DNA of 64,000 nucleotides from Limnohabitans sp. Rim47 (GCF_001517545.1 NZ_FBYA01000006.1:58335-122334); one strand, 5' to 3'; counted from the first letter of the stretch, positions 54,715 through 63,415 are shown. The notes: generated by a model not told the origin, from the sequence alone. Numbers and translations are program-made.

Positions 54715-55413
54715 TTAGCGCAAAGCACCAAACACTTTGCTCAGCAAGGCGCTGCCTGCTTGGGCTGGGTTTTGTCGAATTTTCTTTTCCTCTTCGCCGA
54801 TCATGAAATACAAACCATCGAGTGTTTTGTCAGTGACATACGACGCCAGTTTGGCTTTGTCTTTGTCCAACAAGCCGATGCCCGACAGTTTGACCGCGAC
54901 AGCGTTGAACTGATCCACCACGCCGAGTTTTTCAAGCGATTGCCTGACTGTTGGCATGAATTCCACAGCCAAGGGTGTTCGCGTCTTGACGGCAAAAAAT
55001 TGCGTCACTGCATTTTCGCCTCCTTGCAAAATGCCCTTGGCATCCTGGACCGACATTTTCTGAATGGCCTGGGTCAGCAGCTTTTTAGACAGCGGCACCG
55101 CAGCTTCGGCCGCACGGTTCATCTGCAAGCTCAGTTCATCCAGTTGTTTACCCATCCCCAAATTTTTCAGCAACTTGGCACCTTTGCGCACTGCGTCTGG
55201 CAGACCAATGCGCACCTTGTCATTGCCCCAGAAGCCATCTTGCACGCCCAACAACTGCACAGCCATCTCACTGCCTTTCTCGAGCGCCAGCTTGAGCCCC
55301 TTAGACGCATCGCCCGAAGTCAAGTCAGCCAATACGGTGGCGTACGCTGGCGCAATCACAAAATAACCCGCGGACATCACGAACGTATTAAACTTTCGGC
55401 GATGAAGATGCAT
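54715..55413 (-). CDS. DUF4197 domain protein, exported
   Basis: This 232-aa protein has an N-terminal signal-like segment (FVMSAGYFVIAPAYA) and a helical DUF4197 domain including SGDASKGLKLALEKGSEMAV and VTDKTLDGLYFMIGEEEKKIR. AAGGAG lies six bases before the ATG. Function is unknown. Its 5' end overlaps the divergent TlpA-like gene by up to 12 bp. Confidence 0.82.
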   Translation of the reverse strand: MHLHRRKFNTFVMSAGYFVIAPAYATVLADLTSGDASKGLKLALEKGSEMAVQLLGVQDGFWGNDKVRIGLPDAVRKGAKLLKNLGMGKQLDELSLQMNRAAEAAVPLSKKLLTQAIQKMSVQDAKGILQGGENAVTQFFAVKTRTPLAVEFMPTVRQSLEKLGVVDQFNAVAVKLSGIGLLDKDKAKLASYVTDKTLDGLYFMIGEEEKKIRQNPAQAGSALLSKVFGALR

Positions 55414-55929
55414 TTGAAAACTCCTTGGAAGCGCCAGCCGATTAGACGGTCTGTGTTGAATTGGGCCTGCGCCCTCGGTTTCTTGTTTGCCCTTGGGGGC
55501 TGCTCTTCTGAACGTGCGCCCGAATCTTCCTTCGTTTTGCTCGACGGCTCCACCGTCACGTCACAGCAATTGCAAGGAAAAGTATCTTTGGTGAATTTTT
55601 GGGCGACCAGCTGCACCACATGTGTGGCCGAAATGCCCGAACTTGTGACCACATACAACAAATTCAAAGACAAGGGCTATGAAACAGTGGCCGTGGCCAT
55701 GCGCTACGACCCGCCCAGTTATGTTGTAAATTTCGCGCAAACGCGCCAATTGCCGTTCAAGGTTGCAATTGACAACACAGGCGCCGTTGCGCGCGAATGG
55801 GGTGATATTCAACTCACCCCCACCACCTTCTTGGTGAACAAGCGCGGCGAGATCGTTAAGCGCTATGTAGGTACACCCAACTTTGTTGAGCTGCACCAAC
55901 TGATCGAAAAGTTGCTGACACAATCCTGA
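55402..55929 (+). CDS. TlpA-like thioredoxin-fold lipoprotein
   Basis: This 175-aa protein has a signal with lipobox LGGC and a thioredoxin fold. The active site is CTTC in FWATSCTTCVAEMP, and the cis-Pro segment TPTTFLVNKRGEIV is intact. It would act as a periplasmic thiol oxidoreductase, perhaps in cytochrome c maturation, since cytochrome genes follow. An ATG at 55408 is equally possible as start; neither has a good ribosome site. Confidence 0.82.
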   Translation: MKMHLKTPWKRQPIRRSVLNWACALGFLFALGGCSSERAPESSFVLLDGSTVTSQQLQGKVSLVNFWATSCTTCVAEMPELVTTYNKFKDKGYETVAVAMRYDPPSYVVNFAQTRQLPFKVAIDNTGAVAREWGDIQLTPTTFLVNKRGEIVKRYVGTPNFVELHQLIEKLLTQS

Positions 55930-55961
55930 GCCGGCTGCTCCACAGCGGCTTGCGGCTCAGG
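55925..55961. terminator. Hairpin between TlpA-like and cytochrome c' genes
   Basis: CCTGAGCCG at 55925-55933 pairs with CGGCTCAGG at 55953-55961, enclosing a smaller stem. It overlaps the TlpA stop. There is no T-run, so termination is only a possibility. Confidence 0.35.
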
Positions 55962-55973
55962 CTCAAAACACGT

Positions 55974-56426
55974 TCAATCTTTTCGGAAGTTGTCGTGACA
56001 AGTTTTGCATGACGCCGCTGCCGGGCCAAAAGCCGCCTTCAATGCCTCGACATTACCGACCTTGGCAGCCACATTCAGTTTCGCCATTTCGGCTTGCATC
56101 TTGTCAGCCGCCTCTTTGTATTTGGCTGACTCTTTCCAGATTTCAGGCTTGGCGCGTGTTTCTCCTTTGTCCGTGCCTTCACCGAATGCGGCCCACGGCA
56201 ATTTGGACATTGTGGTGACCAGCTCGGCATTGTCCGCTGCGGCTTTTGCATCGTAGGGCAAGCGCCCATTGGCCATGGCACCCAGTCGACCAAAATGCGT
56301 CGCCATGACGTTAAAGCTGGCTTTTCGGTATTTGATGGCATCGTCGGGTTTGGCAAATTGGGCTTGCGCGGGTACAGCCAAGGTCAATGCCATTGCGGCG
56401 GCCAATAGGTTCAATATCGTTTTCAT
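55974..56426 (-). CDS. Cytochrome c' (class II c-type cytochrome)
   Basis: This 150-aa periplasmic protein has a signal peptide (LLAAAMALTLAVPAQAQ) and a four-helix bundle. The C-terminal haem site is CKTCHDNFRKD, diagnostic of class II cytochromes. Cytochrome c' binds NO and CO and may protect against nitrosative stress. It is divergent from the cytochrome b561 gene. Confidence 0.9.
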   Translation of the reverse strand: MKTILNLLAAAMALTLAVPAQAQFAKPDDAIKYRKASFNVMATHFGRLGAMANGRLPYDAKAAADNAELVTTMSKLPWAAFGEGTDKGETRAKPEIWKESAKYKEAADKMQAEMAKLNVAAKVGNVEALKAAFGPAAASCKTCHDNFRKD

Positions 56427-56521
56427 GCGTGACTCCAATCAATTTAAACGGCGCCTAAAGCCTTATGCTTTTAAACTGTTTTAGTCTCGCATAATTTTGC
56501 TTATTCGCACAGGTGTCATTG

Positions 56522-57187
56522 ATGATGTTTACTGTCCGCATATGGGATTTACCCACGCGCCTTTTTCACTGGGCTTTGGTGACCTGCATCGTCGCTCTGC
56601 TCATCACCGGCAATCTAGGGGGGGCCGCCATGGCTTGGCATTTCCGCTTTGGTTATGCCGTTTTGACGCTTGTGTTGTTTCGTTTGGCTTGGGGCCTTTG
56701 TGGTGGCTTTTGGTCACGCTGGGCACAAATGCCCATTAGCCTACGGCATGTACGGGCCTACCTGAATGGGCACTCTGACATCCGCCATCGTGCTGGCCAT
56801 AACCCCTTGGGGTCTTTGTCGGTCATTGCACTCCTTTGTGTTTTGCTCCTCCAAGTCGGGACCGGCTTGGTCAGTGACGATGAAATCTCCAACATGGGTC
56901 CACTGTCCACTTTGGTTTCTGGCACGGTGGTGACTTGGGCTAGCAGTTGGCATAAAAATGTTGGCAAATTCATTTTGATCGCATTGATTGCGATGCATTT
57001 GCTGGCGCTGGCTTGGTACCGTTTTCGCAAACATCCCCCACTCGTTCCGGCCATGTTGCACGGCAATAAAACACTGCCCGAACCTGTCCCTGAGTCTGCT
57101 GATAACGGGAAGAGCCGCGTGCTGGCACTGATGATTTTGTTCTCGGCGGCACTGACCGTCGCAGCACTCGTGTCGTTAGGTGGGTGA
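56522..57187 (+). CDS. Cytochrome b561-like membrane protein
   Basis: This 221-aa protein has four membrane helices with histidines in LFHWALV, AWHFRFGYA, SSWHKNVGK and AMHLLALA that can hold two b haems. It would pass electrons between quinones and periplasmic cytochromes such as the adjacent c'. AGG lies 8 bp before the ATG at 56522; a GTG at 56513 is an alternative start. Confidence 0.86.
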   Translation: MMFTVRIWDLPTRLFHWALVTCIVALLITGNLGGAAMAWHFRFGYAVLTLVLFRLAWGLCGGFWSRWAQMPISLRHVRAYLNGHSDIRHRAGHNPLGSLSVIALLCVLLLQVGTGLVSDDEISNMGPLSTLVSGTVVTWASSWHKNVGKFILIALIAMHLLALAWYRFRKHPPLVPAMLHGNKTLPEPVPESADNGKSRVLALMILFSAALTVAALVSLGG

Positions 57188-57241
57188 CACAACCACAGAT
57201 GATGCGCTTTTGTCCAAGCTACACTCTTGCTCTTTTATTTG

Positions 57242-57742
57242 ATGTCTACATTGCACAAGCTCACCGCACAACTCCTGCCGCCATCCAGTGTCAACGACTG
57301 GATAGAAACACGCGCTGTCTTTCAGGAATATGCGGCCAGCCTGGATGTAGATCTGTGCTTTCAGGGCTTTCAGGAAGAACTGGCGGGATTGCCGGGCGAT
57401 TACGCCGAGCCACGAGGAACCGTCTTGCTGGCTTGGGTGGATGGCGCTGTTGCGGGTTGCTGCGCATTAAGGCCGCTTGATGCATCGGATTACACCAATG
57501 CCAGCGAAATGAAGCGCTTGTATGTTCGCCCAGCATTTAGAGGTTTGGGCTTAGGTCGGCATTTAACAGAAGCCATTCTCGATGCTGCGCGCAAAGCTGG
57601 CTACAGCTGCGTGTTGCTCGACACACTCGACGAAATGGAGTCGGCCAGAGCTCTGTATGAAGACCTCGGGTTTGAAGAGATTCCACCTTACTATCACAAC
57701 CCCCATGCCGGAGCGCATTACCTCAAAGTCGACATCGATTGA
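57242..57742 (+). CDS. GNAT family N-acetyltransferase
   Basis: This 166-aa protein has the acetyl-CoA binding motif RPAFRGLGLGRHL and the following AILDAARKAGYSCVLLDTL. The acceptor is unknown. A bidirectional terminator follows the stop. Confidence 0.86.
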   Translation: MSTLHKLTAQLLPPSSVNDWIETRAVFQEYAASLDVDLCFQGFQEELAGLPGDYAEPRGTVLLAWVDGAVAGCCALRPLDASDYTNASEMKRLYVRPAFRGLGLGRHLTEAILDAARKAGYSCVLLDTLDEMESARALYEDLGFEEIPPYYHNPHAGAHYLKVDID

Positions 57743-57760
57743 TGTTGTCACTGACGCAAT

Positions 57761-57787
57761 AAAAAAGGGACTCAAGGTCCCTTTTTT
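57761..57787. terminator. Bidirectional terminator between GNAT and peroxiredoxin genes
   Basis: A run of A, GGGAC, a 5-nt loop, GTCCC and a run of T form a symmetric terminator for the converging genes. Confidence 0.88.
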
Positions 57788-57805
57788 CATTTTGATGATC
57801 CTAGA

Positions 57806-58312
57806 TCAGCTTTTTGATTGCGCCAGCAAAGTGGCGGCATCACTGACTTCGAATTTTCCTGGACCCTCTACGTTCAAGCTGGCAACTTTGCCATCTTTGA
57901 CCAACATCGAGTAACGGTTGCTGCGCAAGCCCAGACCTTTGCCGGTCAAATCAAGTGTCAGGCCCGTGGCTTTGGTGAAAGCCGCATCACCATCGCCCAG
58001 CATGCGCACTTTGGTACCGGTTTGCTGGTCACGTGCCCAAGCGCCCATCACAAATGCGTCGTTCACGCTCACGCACCAGATTTCATCGACACCAGCGGCC
58101 TTCAAGGCATCGTGGTTTTCAACATAACCAGGCACATGCTTGGCCGAGCAAGTGGGCGTGAAGGCGCCGGGCAGTGCAAACAGCGCAATGGTTTTGCCTG
58201 CGCAGGCTTTGGCCACGTCCACAGGGTTGGGGCCAATGCTGCAGCCATTGCCCTCCACCTCGACATATTCCATCAGGGTGGCTGCGGGCAGTGCGTCGCC
58301 GACTTTGATCAT
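57806..58312 (-). CDS. Peroxiredoxin (Prx5 type)
   Basis: This 168-aa peroxidase reduces hydroperoxides with a thiol partner. The peroxidatic Cys is in PGAFTPTCSAKHVPGY, and the Arg of the active site is in RSNRYSMLV. The start at 58312 has GGAG upstream. No fused glutaredoxin domain is present. Confidence 0.92.
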   Translation of the reverse strand: MIKVGDALPAATLMEYVEVEGNGCSIGPNPVDVAKACAGKTIALFALPGAFTPTCSAKHVPGYVENHDALKAAGVDEIWCVSVNDAFVMGAWARDQQTGTKVRMLGDGDAAFTKATGLTLDLTGKGLGLRSNRYSMLVKDGKVASLNVEGPGKFEVSDAATLLAQSKS

Positions 58313-58351
58313 GTTGTGCTCCATCTGTTTGATTGGCGAAAGTGCCAGGGT

Positions 58352-58384
58352 AAAAAAAAACGACCCACTATTGTGGGTCGTTTT
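58352..58384. terminator. Terminator after rpsQ
   Basis: CGACCCAC / GTGGGTCG with a 4-nt loop and long A and T runs ends the ribosomal operon on the minus strand, 32 bp past the rpsQ stop. Confidence 0.92.
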
Positions 58385-58415
58385 CTGAAAATTTGCAGAA
58401 GTCAGGCTTTTGGGC

Positions 58416-58691
58416 TTAGACGGCTGCAGCTTTCTGAACCAGGCGAGTCGCCACCCAGTTTTTGGTCTTCGAAATCGGACGGCTTTCAGTGATTTCGATA
58501 GTGTCGCCCAGGTGAAATTCACCTGTTTCGTCGTGCGCATGGTATTTGCTCGACTTGGCCACGATCTTGCCGTAGAGCGCGTGTTTAACGCGACGCTCAA
58601 CCAGCACGGTCACGGTCTTGGCGCGCTTGTCGCTGACCACCTTGCCAATCAAGGTGCGCTTGAGGGATGTTTTAGCTTCCGTCATGGTCAC
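58416..58691 (-). CDS. rpsQ: 30S ribosomal protein S17
   Basis: This 91-aa OB-fold protein contains RTLIGKVVSDKRAKTVTVLV and GDTIEITESRPISKTK. It is the last gene of this ribosomal unit; rplN does not follow. Confidence 0.97.
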   Translation of the reverse strand: MTMTEAKTSLKRTLIGKVVSDKRAKTVTVLVERRVKHALYGKIVAKSSKYHAHDETGEFHLGDTIEITESRPISKTKNWVATRLVQKAAAV

Positions 58692-58694
58692 TCC

Positions 58695-58889
58695 TTACTT
58701 GGCGGCTTGCTTTTGGGCAAGGATGGTTTTGGCACGAGCGATGGAACGACGGGTTTCGCTCAACGTTCCGGTATTGCCGAGTTGTTGCGTGGCTTTTTGC
58801 ATACGCAGACCAAAGTGGGCTTTTTGCAGCGCTTTGATTTCGTCTTTCACACCAGCAACGTCTTTTTGGCGCAGTTCAGCAGCTTTCAT
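58695..58889 (-). CDS. rpmC: 50S ribosomal protein L29
   Basis: This 64-aa two-helix protein starts MKAAELRQKDVAGVKDEIKA and sits 3 bp before rpsQ, as usual. Confidence 0.97.
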   Translation of the reverse strand: MKAAELRQKDVAGVKDEIKALQKAHFGLRMQKATQQLGNTGTLSETRRSIARAKTILAQKQAAK

Positions 58890-58906
58890 TTCTTGTTTCT
58901 CCTGAA

Positions 58907-59323
58907 TTACTGGCCGATCATGCGTGCCACAAAAGTGGTACGCAGAGGCAACTTGGCAGCGGCCAATTTGAAGGCTTCGCGGGCCAACTCTTCTGGCACG
59001 CCTACGATTTCGTAGAGCACCTTTCCGGGTTGGATCTCAGCCACATAGTATTCGGGGTTACCTTTACCGTTACCCATACGCACTTCAGCAGGCTTAGTGG
59101 AAATCGGCTTGTCAGGGAACACACGAATCCAGATACGACCACCACGTTTGACGTGACGGGAAATCGCACGACGTGCGGCTTCGATCTGACGGGCCGTCAA
59201 ACGGCCACGGTCTGTGGACTTCAGGCCGAAGTCACCAAACGCCACCGTGTTGCCACGGGTAGCGACGCCGGTGTTGCGGCCTTTCTGTTCCTTGCGGAAC
59301 TTTCTGCGAGCAGGTTGCAGCAT
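58907..59323 (-). CDS. rplP: 50S ribosomal protein L16
   Basis: This 138-aa protein starts MLQPARRKFRKEQKGRN and carries the signature KRGGRIWIRVFPDKPIS. It helps organise the tRNA A-site on the large subunit. Confidence 0.97.
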   Translation of the reverse strand: MLQPARRKFRKEQKGRNTGVATRGNTVAFGDFGLKSTDRGRLTARQIEAARRAISRHVKRGGRIWIRVFPDKPISTKPAEVRMGNGKGNPEYYVAEIQPGKVLYEIVGVPEELAREAFKLAAAKLPLRTTFVARMIGQ

Positions 59324-59334
59324 GTTGTTACTCC

Positions 59335-60213
59335 TTATTGACCGTCAGCTGCTGCAGCTGGCGCGGCGACTGTGCGTACGCGCTTAACGGCGGGTTTGGC
59401 ATCACCACCTGCACCGGCGGGCTTGTCGCTACCGTCAGTGGGGGCTGTGTTGGTGCCAGCGGGGCGACGTGGGCCACCACGACGATCACCTGTTGGGCGA
59501 TCACCAGGACGGGCGTCACGACGTGGACCACGTGGGCGGCGCTCTTCTTCGGCACGTGGCTCAGCCAGTGCTGGAGCATCGTTGCGACCCAAAGTGTCAC
59601 CTTTGTAGACCCAGACCTTGACACCAATGATGCCGTAGGTGGTCTTGGCTTCGGAAGTGGCGTAGTCGATGTCAGCGCGCAGGGTGTGCAATGGCACACG
59701 ACCTTCGCGATACCACTCGGTACGCGCAATTTCGATACCGTTCAAACGGCCAGCCGACATGATCTTGATGCCTTGAGCACCCAGACGCATGGCGTTTTGC
59801 ATGGCGCGCTTCATGGCGCGGCGGAACATGATCCGCTTTTCGAGCTGTTGCGTGATGCTGTCAGCGATCAATTGCGCATCGATTTCGGGCTTGCGCACTT
59901 CTTCGATGTTCACTGCCACTGGCACACCCAAACGAGCAGCGAGTTCTTTCTTGAGCAACTCGATGTCTTCGCCTTTTTTGCCGATCACCACGCCTGGACG
60001 AGCCGAGAAGATGGTGATGCGGGCGCTCTTGGCTGGACGCTCGATCAGCACGCGGGAAACCGCGGCGTTCTTGAGCTTGGCCTTGAGGTACTCACGCACC
60101 TTGATGTCTTCAGCCAGCATGCCAGCGAAGTCTTTGTTGCTTGCGTACCAGCGGCTTGCCCAGTTACGGCTGATGGCCAAACGGAAGCCGGTAGGATGGA
60201 TTTTTTGTCCCAT
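59335..60213 (-). CDS. rpsC: 30S ribosomal protein S3 with long basic C-terminal tail
   Basis: The first ~215 residues are a normal S3 with the KH domain ARPGVVIGKKGEDIELLKK. About 75 further residues, rich in Arg, Pro, Gly and Ala and including RRPRGPRRDARPGDR, make the protein 292 aa, compared with 233 in E. coli. The tail is probably disordered and may contact mRNA at the entry channel. Confidence 0.96.
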   Translation of the reverse strand: MGQKIHPTGFRLAISRNWASRWYASNKDFAGMLAEDIKVREYLKAKLKNAAVSRVLIERPAKSARITIFSARPGVVIGKKGEDIELLKKELAARLGVPVAVNIEEVRKPEIDAQLIADSITQQLEKRIMFRRAMKRAMQNAMRLGAQGIKIMSAGRLNGIEIARTEWYREGRVPLHTLRADIDYATSEAKTTYGIIGVKVWVYKGDTLGRNDAPALAEPRAEEERRPRGPRRDARPGDRPTGDRRGGPRRPAGTNTAPTDGSDKPAGAGGDAKPAVKRVRTVAAPAAAADGQ

Positions 60214-60225
60214 GTTTCTTCCTGC

Positions 60226-60555
60226 TTAGTTGCCAACCGTCACATACACATGGCATGTGGGCTTGCTGATGCGGTTGCCACGGCCTTTGGCGCGGGCGGT
60301 AAAACGCTTGAGCGTAGTGCCTTGTTCGACGTAGATGGTTTTCACCTTCAACTCGTCGATGTCAGCACCGTCATTGTGCTCAGCGTTGGCGATGGCGGAC
60401 TCCAAAACCTTTTTGACGATGCCAGCAGCTTTTTTCTGCGTGAAAGTCAAAATGTTCAGAGCTTGATCCACTTTTTTACCGCGAATCAAATCGGCGACCA
60501 AGCGGCCTTTATCGACCGACAAACGGACGCCCCGGAGGACTGCACGTGTTTCCAT
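60226..60555 (-). CDS. rplV: 50S ribosomal protein L22
   Basis: This 109-aa protein starts METRAVLRGVRLSVDKGRLV and ends in the exit-tunnel hairpin region GRGNRISKPTCHVYV. Macrolide-resistance changes are not evident by eye. Confidence 0.97.
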   Translation of the reverse strand: METRAVLRGVRLSVDKGRLVADLIRGKKVDQALNILTFTQKKAAGIVKKVLESAIANAEHNDGADIDELKVKTIYVEQGTTLKRFTARAKGRGNRISKPTCHVYVTVGN

Positions 60556-60564
60556 GGTCTTTCC

Positions 60565-60843
60565 TTATTTCTTCTGGACTTTTTTGTCCGCAGGGTGACC
60601 CTTGAATGTCCGGGTCAGTGCGAATTCGCCCAATTTGTGGCCAACCATTTGATCGGTCACATAAACAGGAACGTGTTGCTTGCCGTTGTGAACGGCGATG
60701 GTCAGACCGATGAAATCGGGCAAAACCATGGAGCGACGCGACCATGTCTTGACGGGCTTTTTATCTTTGGTGGCAACGGCTTTTTCGACCTTGGCCAACA
60801 AATGGTGGTCAACGAATGGACCCTTTTTGAGAGAGCGTGTCAT
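60565..60843 (-). CDS. rpsS: 30S ribosomal protein S19
   Basis: This 92-aa protein starts MTRSLKKGPFVDHHL and has the signature GHKLGEFALTRTFKGH. Spacing to rplB and rplV is normal. Confidence 0.97.
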   Translation of the reverse strand: MTRSLKKGPFVDHHLLAKVEKAVATKDKKPVKTWSRRSMVLPDFIGLTIAVHNGKQHVPVYVTDQMVGHKLGEFALTRTFKGHPADKKVQKK

Positions 60844-60853
60844 TGTCTAACCC

Positions 60854-61678
60854 TTACTTCTTGCGACGCGACACGATCATGACCTGTGTGCGCTTGTTGT
60901 TACGGGTACGGTAGCCCTTAGTGAGGTTGCCCCACGGGTCTACTGCATGACGGCCTTCGCCGGTACGGCCTTCGCCACCACCGTGCGGGTGATCCACAGG
61001 GTTCATGGCAACGCCACGAACTGTTGGGCGGATACCCATCCAGCGCTTGACACCGGCCTTGCCCAATTGGCGCAGGCTGTGTTCTTCGTTGGCGACTTCA
61101 CCAATCGTTGCGCGGCACTCGATGTGGATCTTGCGAACCTCACCGGAGCGCATACGCACTTGAGCGTAGATGCCTTCACGAGCGAGCAAGGTTGCCGAGG
61201 CACCAGCCGAGCGGGCGATCTGAGCACCAGCACCGGGCTTGAGCTCGATGCAATGGATGGTCGAACCCACTGGGATGTTACGGATAGGCAAAGTGTTGCC
61301 AGCGCGGATAGGCGCCTCTGGGCCCGACAACAAGGTTGCACCGGCTTCAATGCCACGTGGGGCAATGATGTAACGGCGCTCGCCATCGGCGTAGCACAGC
61401 AAAGCAATGTGCGCAGTACGGTTTGGGTCGTACTCAATGCGCTCGACTTTCGCCGGGATTGCATCTTTGTTGCGCTTGAAATCGACCACGCGGTAGTGGT
61501 GCTTATGACCACCGCCTTTGTGGCGAGTTGTGATGTGACCGTTGTTGTTGCGGCCCGACTTCTGGTGCTGGGGTTCCAGCAACGGAGCGTAGCCTTCACC
61601 TTTGTGCAGGTGGTCACGGGTGACCTTCACCACGCCACGACGGCCTGGGGATGTCGGTTTGATCTTGATGACAGCCAT
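60854..61678 (-). CDS. rplB: 50S ribosomal protein L2
   Basis: This 274-aa protein has the conserved MNPVDHPHGGGEGRT loop with the His needed for peptidyl transferase assembly. Length is standard. Confidence 0.98.
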   Translation of the reverse strand: MAVIKIKPTSPGRRGVVKVTRDHLHKGEGYAPLLEPQHQKSGRNNNGHITTRHKGGGHKHHYRVVDFKRNKDAIPAKVERIEYDPNRTAHIALLCYADGERRYIIAPRGIEAGATLLSGPEAPIRAGNTLPIRNIPVGSTIHCIELKPGAGAQIARSAGASATLLAREGIYAQVRMRSGEVRKIHIECRATIGEVANEEHSLRQLGKAGVKRWMGIRPTVRGVAMNPVDHPHGGGEGRTGEGRHAVDPWGNLTKGYRTRNNKRTQVMIVSRRKK

Positions 61679-61680
61679 GA

Positions 61681-61995
61681 TTACGCAGCCTCCCCGGACA
61701 GGTTCAGCTCTTGACCTGGTTGCAGCGTGACATAAGCCTTGCGAATGTTGTCGCGACGGCCAATGGTCTTGCCAAAACGCTTGGTCTTGCCCTTGGTATT
61801 CACCACAGACACGCCTTTGACCTCGACCTTGAACATCAATTCCACAGCGGCTTTGATTTCAGGCTTGGTAGCGTCCTGCAGCACTTTGAATGTCACAGCG
61901 TTGGATTTTTCTGCAACCATGGTGGCCTTTTCGGACACGATGGGCGCAACCAACACCGACATCAGACGACCTTCGTCAAACTTCACGGCGCTCAT
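61681..61995 (-). CDS. rplW: 50S ribosomal protein L23
   Basis: This 104-aa protein lies at the tunnel exit. It carries LVAPIVSEKATMVAEKSNAV and TKRFGKTIGRRDNIRKAYVT. Its start overlaps the rplD stop by 4 bp. Confidence 0.97.
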   Translation of the reverse strand: MSAVKFDEGRLMSVLVAPIVSEKATMVAEKSNAVTFKVLQDATKPEIKAAVELMFKVEVKGVSVVNTKGKTKRFGKTIGRRDNIRKAYVTLQPGQELNLSGEAA

Positions 61996-62612
61996 GCAAA
62001 CATCTCCTTGAGTTTGTCCATGGCGCCTTTGGTCACGAGGACTTTCTTGAAGTTCACCAAAGACACGGGATCAGCGTAACGGGGCTCAACAATCAGGATG
62101 TTGATTAGGTTGCGCGATGCCAGGTACAGGTTTTCGTCGACTTCGTCAGCGATCACCAGCACGTTGTCGAGACTCATGGCCTTGAACTTGGCAGCGAGCT
62201 GCTTTGTTTTTGGCGTTTCGACCTTGAAGGAATCCACCACAGCCAGACGGCCTTCGCGGGCCAACTGCGAGAAGATCGAAGCCATACCAGCACGGTACAT
62301 CTTCTTGTTGATCTTCTGTGTGAAGTTTTCGTCGGGCATGTTCGGGAAAATCCGACCACCGCCACGCCACAAAGGCGAGGAAGTCATACCAGCACGAGCG
62401 CGACCAGTGCCTTTTTGTTTAAAAGGCTTCTTGGTGGAGTGGTGAACTTGTTCACGGTCCTTTTGGGCGCGAGTACCTTGACGGGCGTTTGCCTGATAAG
62501 CCACCACAATTTGGTGGATCAGGGCTTCGTTGTATTCACGACCGAACACGGTTTCTGGCGCATCCACTTTGGAAGCGGCTTGACCTTGGTCGTTCAGGAG
62601 TTCGAGCTGCAT
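61992..62612 (-). CDS. rplD: 50S ribosomal protein L4
   Basis: This 206-aa protein has the extended loop QKGTGRARAGMTSSPLWRGG. In E. coli L4 also represses the S10 operon; whether that applies here is unknown. Its first base coincides with the last base of rplC. Confidence 0.97.
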   Translation of the reverse strand: MQLELLNDQGQAASKVDAPETVFGREYNEALIHQIVVAYQANARQGTRAQKDREQVHHSTKKPFKQKGTGRARAGMTSSPLWRGGGRIFPNMPDENFTQKINKKMYRAGMASIFSQLAREGRLAVVDSFKVETPKTKQLAAKFKAMSLDNVLVIADEVDENLYLASRNLINILIVEPRYADPVSLVNFKKVLVTKGAMDKLKEMFA

Positions 62613-63277
62613 CAGATCGCTCCTTTAGCTTTGATGGCGTGACGCACAGTCACAAAACCACCCTTGGAACCAGGAATGGCACCCTTGACCATCAACAGGC
62701 CACGGGCTTCGTCAACGCGAATGACGGCCAGGTTCTGCGTGGTGCAAGTCACATCACCACGGTGACCCGACATTTTCTTGCCTGGAAACACGCGGCCTGG
62801 ATCTTGGGCCATGGAGATCGAACCGGGCACGTTGTGCGAACGGCTGTTACCGTGCGAAGCGCGCTGCGATTTGAAGTTGTGACGCTTGATCGTGCCGGTG
62901 AAGCCCTTACCGATGGAAGTGCCTTGCACGTCCACTTTCTGGCCCACAGCAAACACGGCTGCCACAGGCACAGTGGCGCCTGGGGCGTACTGGGCGGCTG
63001 CGTCAGAGGTCACGCGGAATTCTTGAATGATTTCACCGGCTTCAACACCGGCTTTGGCCAAGTGACCAGCGATTGGCTTGGTCACGCGCGATGCCTTGCG
63101 GGCACCAAATGTCACTTGCAAAGCGACATAGCCATCGTTCTCTTGGGTTTTGACCTGGGATACACGGTTGTTAGACACATCCAACACTGTGACAGGAACT
63201 GAATCCCCATCATCAGTGAACAGACGCATCATGCCCACCTTGCGACCCAGCAACCCGAGGGAGTTGCTCAGACTCAT
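62612..63277 (-). CDS. rplC: 50S ribosomal protein L3
   Basis: This 221-aa protein starts MSLSNSLGLLGRKVGMMRLF with GGAG eight bases upstream. The signature FKSQRASHGNSRSHNVPGS is present. The start at 63277 is used because the ten codons upstream are not conserved. It has its own apparent promoter at 63380-63408. Confidence 0.97.
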   Translation of the reverse strand: MSLSNSLGLLGRKVGMMRLFTDDGDSVPVTVLDVSNNRVSQVKTQENDGYVALQVTFGARKASRVTKPIAGHLAKAGVEAGEIIQEFRVTSDAAAQYAPGATVPVAAVFAVGQKVDVQGTSIGKGFTGTIKRHNFKSQRASHGNSRSHNVPGSISMAQDPGRVFPGKKMSGHRGDVTCTTQNLAVIRVDEARGLLMVKGAIPGSKGGFVTVRHAIKAKGAI

Positions 63278-63352
63278 TGTTTTCTCCAAAACTTCCACCG
63301 CAGCCACTTCAATTGGCAGCCACGTTTGGTATGTGAAAGACTGTTAATAAAT

Positions 63353-63373
63353 CTCACCCCTAAAAGAGGTGAG
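63353..63373 (-). other. Small hairpin at the start of the rplC leader
   Basis: CTCACC pairs with GGTGAG across 9 nt. It lies just after the predicted -10 box, so it would form at the very 5' end of the rplC mRNA. Confidence 0.5.
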
Positions 63374-63379
63374 CCTGAA

Positions 63380-63408
63380 ATTATAGCCCGACTTGCCATA
63401 GCTGGCAA
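63380..63408 (-). promoter_or_regulatory. Promoter of the rplC-rpsQ unit
   Basis: On the minus strand, -35 TTGCCA (complement of 63403-63408), a 17-bp spacer and a perfect -10 TATAAT (complement of 63380-63385) form a strong sigma-70-type promoter 103 bp upstream of rplC. It sits in the 183-bp gap after rpsJ. Confidence 0.78.
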
Positions 63409-63415
63409 ATCGGGC
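63386..63415. other. 13-bp inverted repeat overlapping the rplC promoter
   Basis: Arms at 63386-63398 and 63403-63415 pair across a 4-nt loop with one G-T pair. The structure fills the promoter spacer and -35 box. It may form a 3' hairpin for rpsJ transcripts, or be a protein site. Confidence 0.7.

Noticed and set aside
59338..60882. 514-codon plus-strand frame opposite the ribosomal genes
   Set aside because: It spans several well-conserved genes on the other strand and looks like an antisense shadow.
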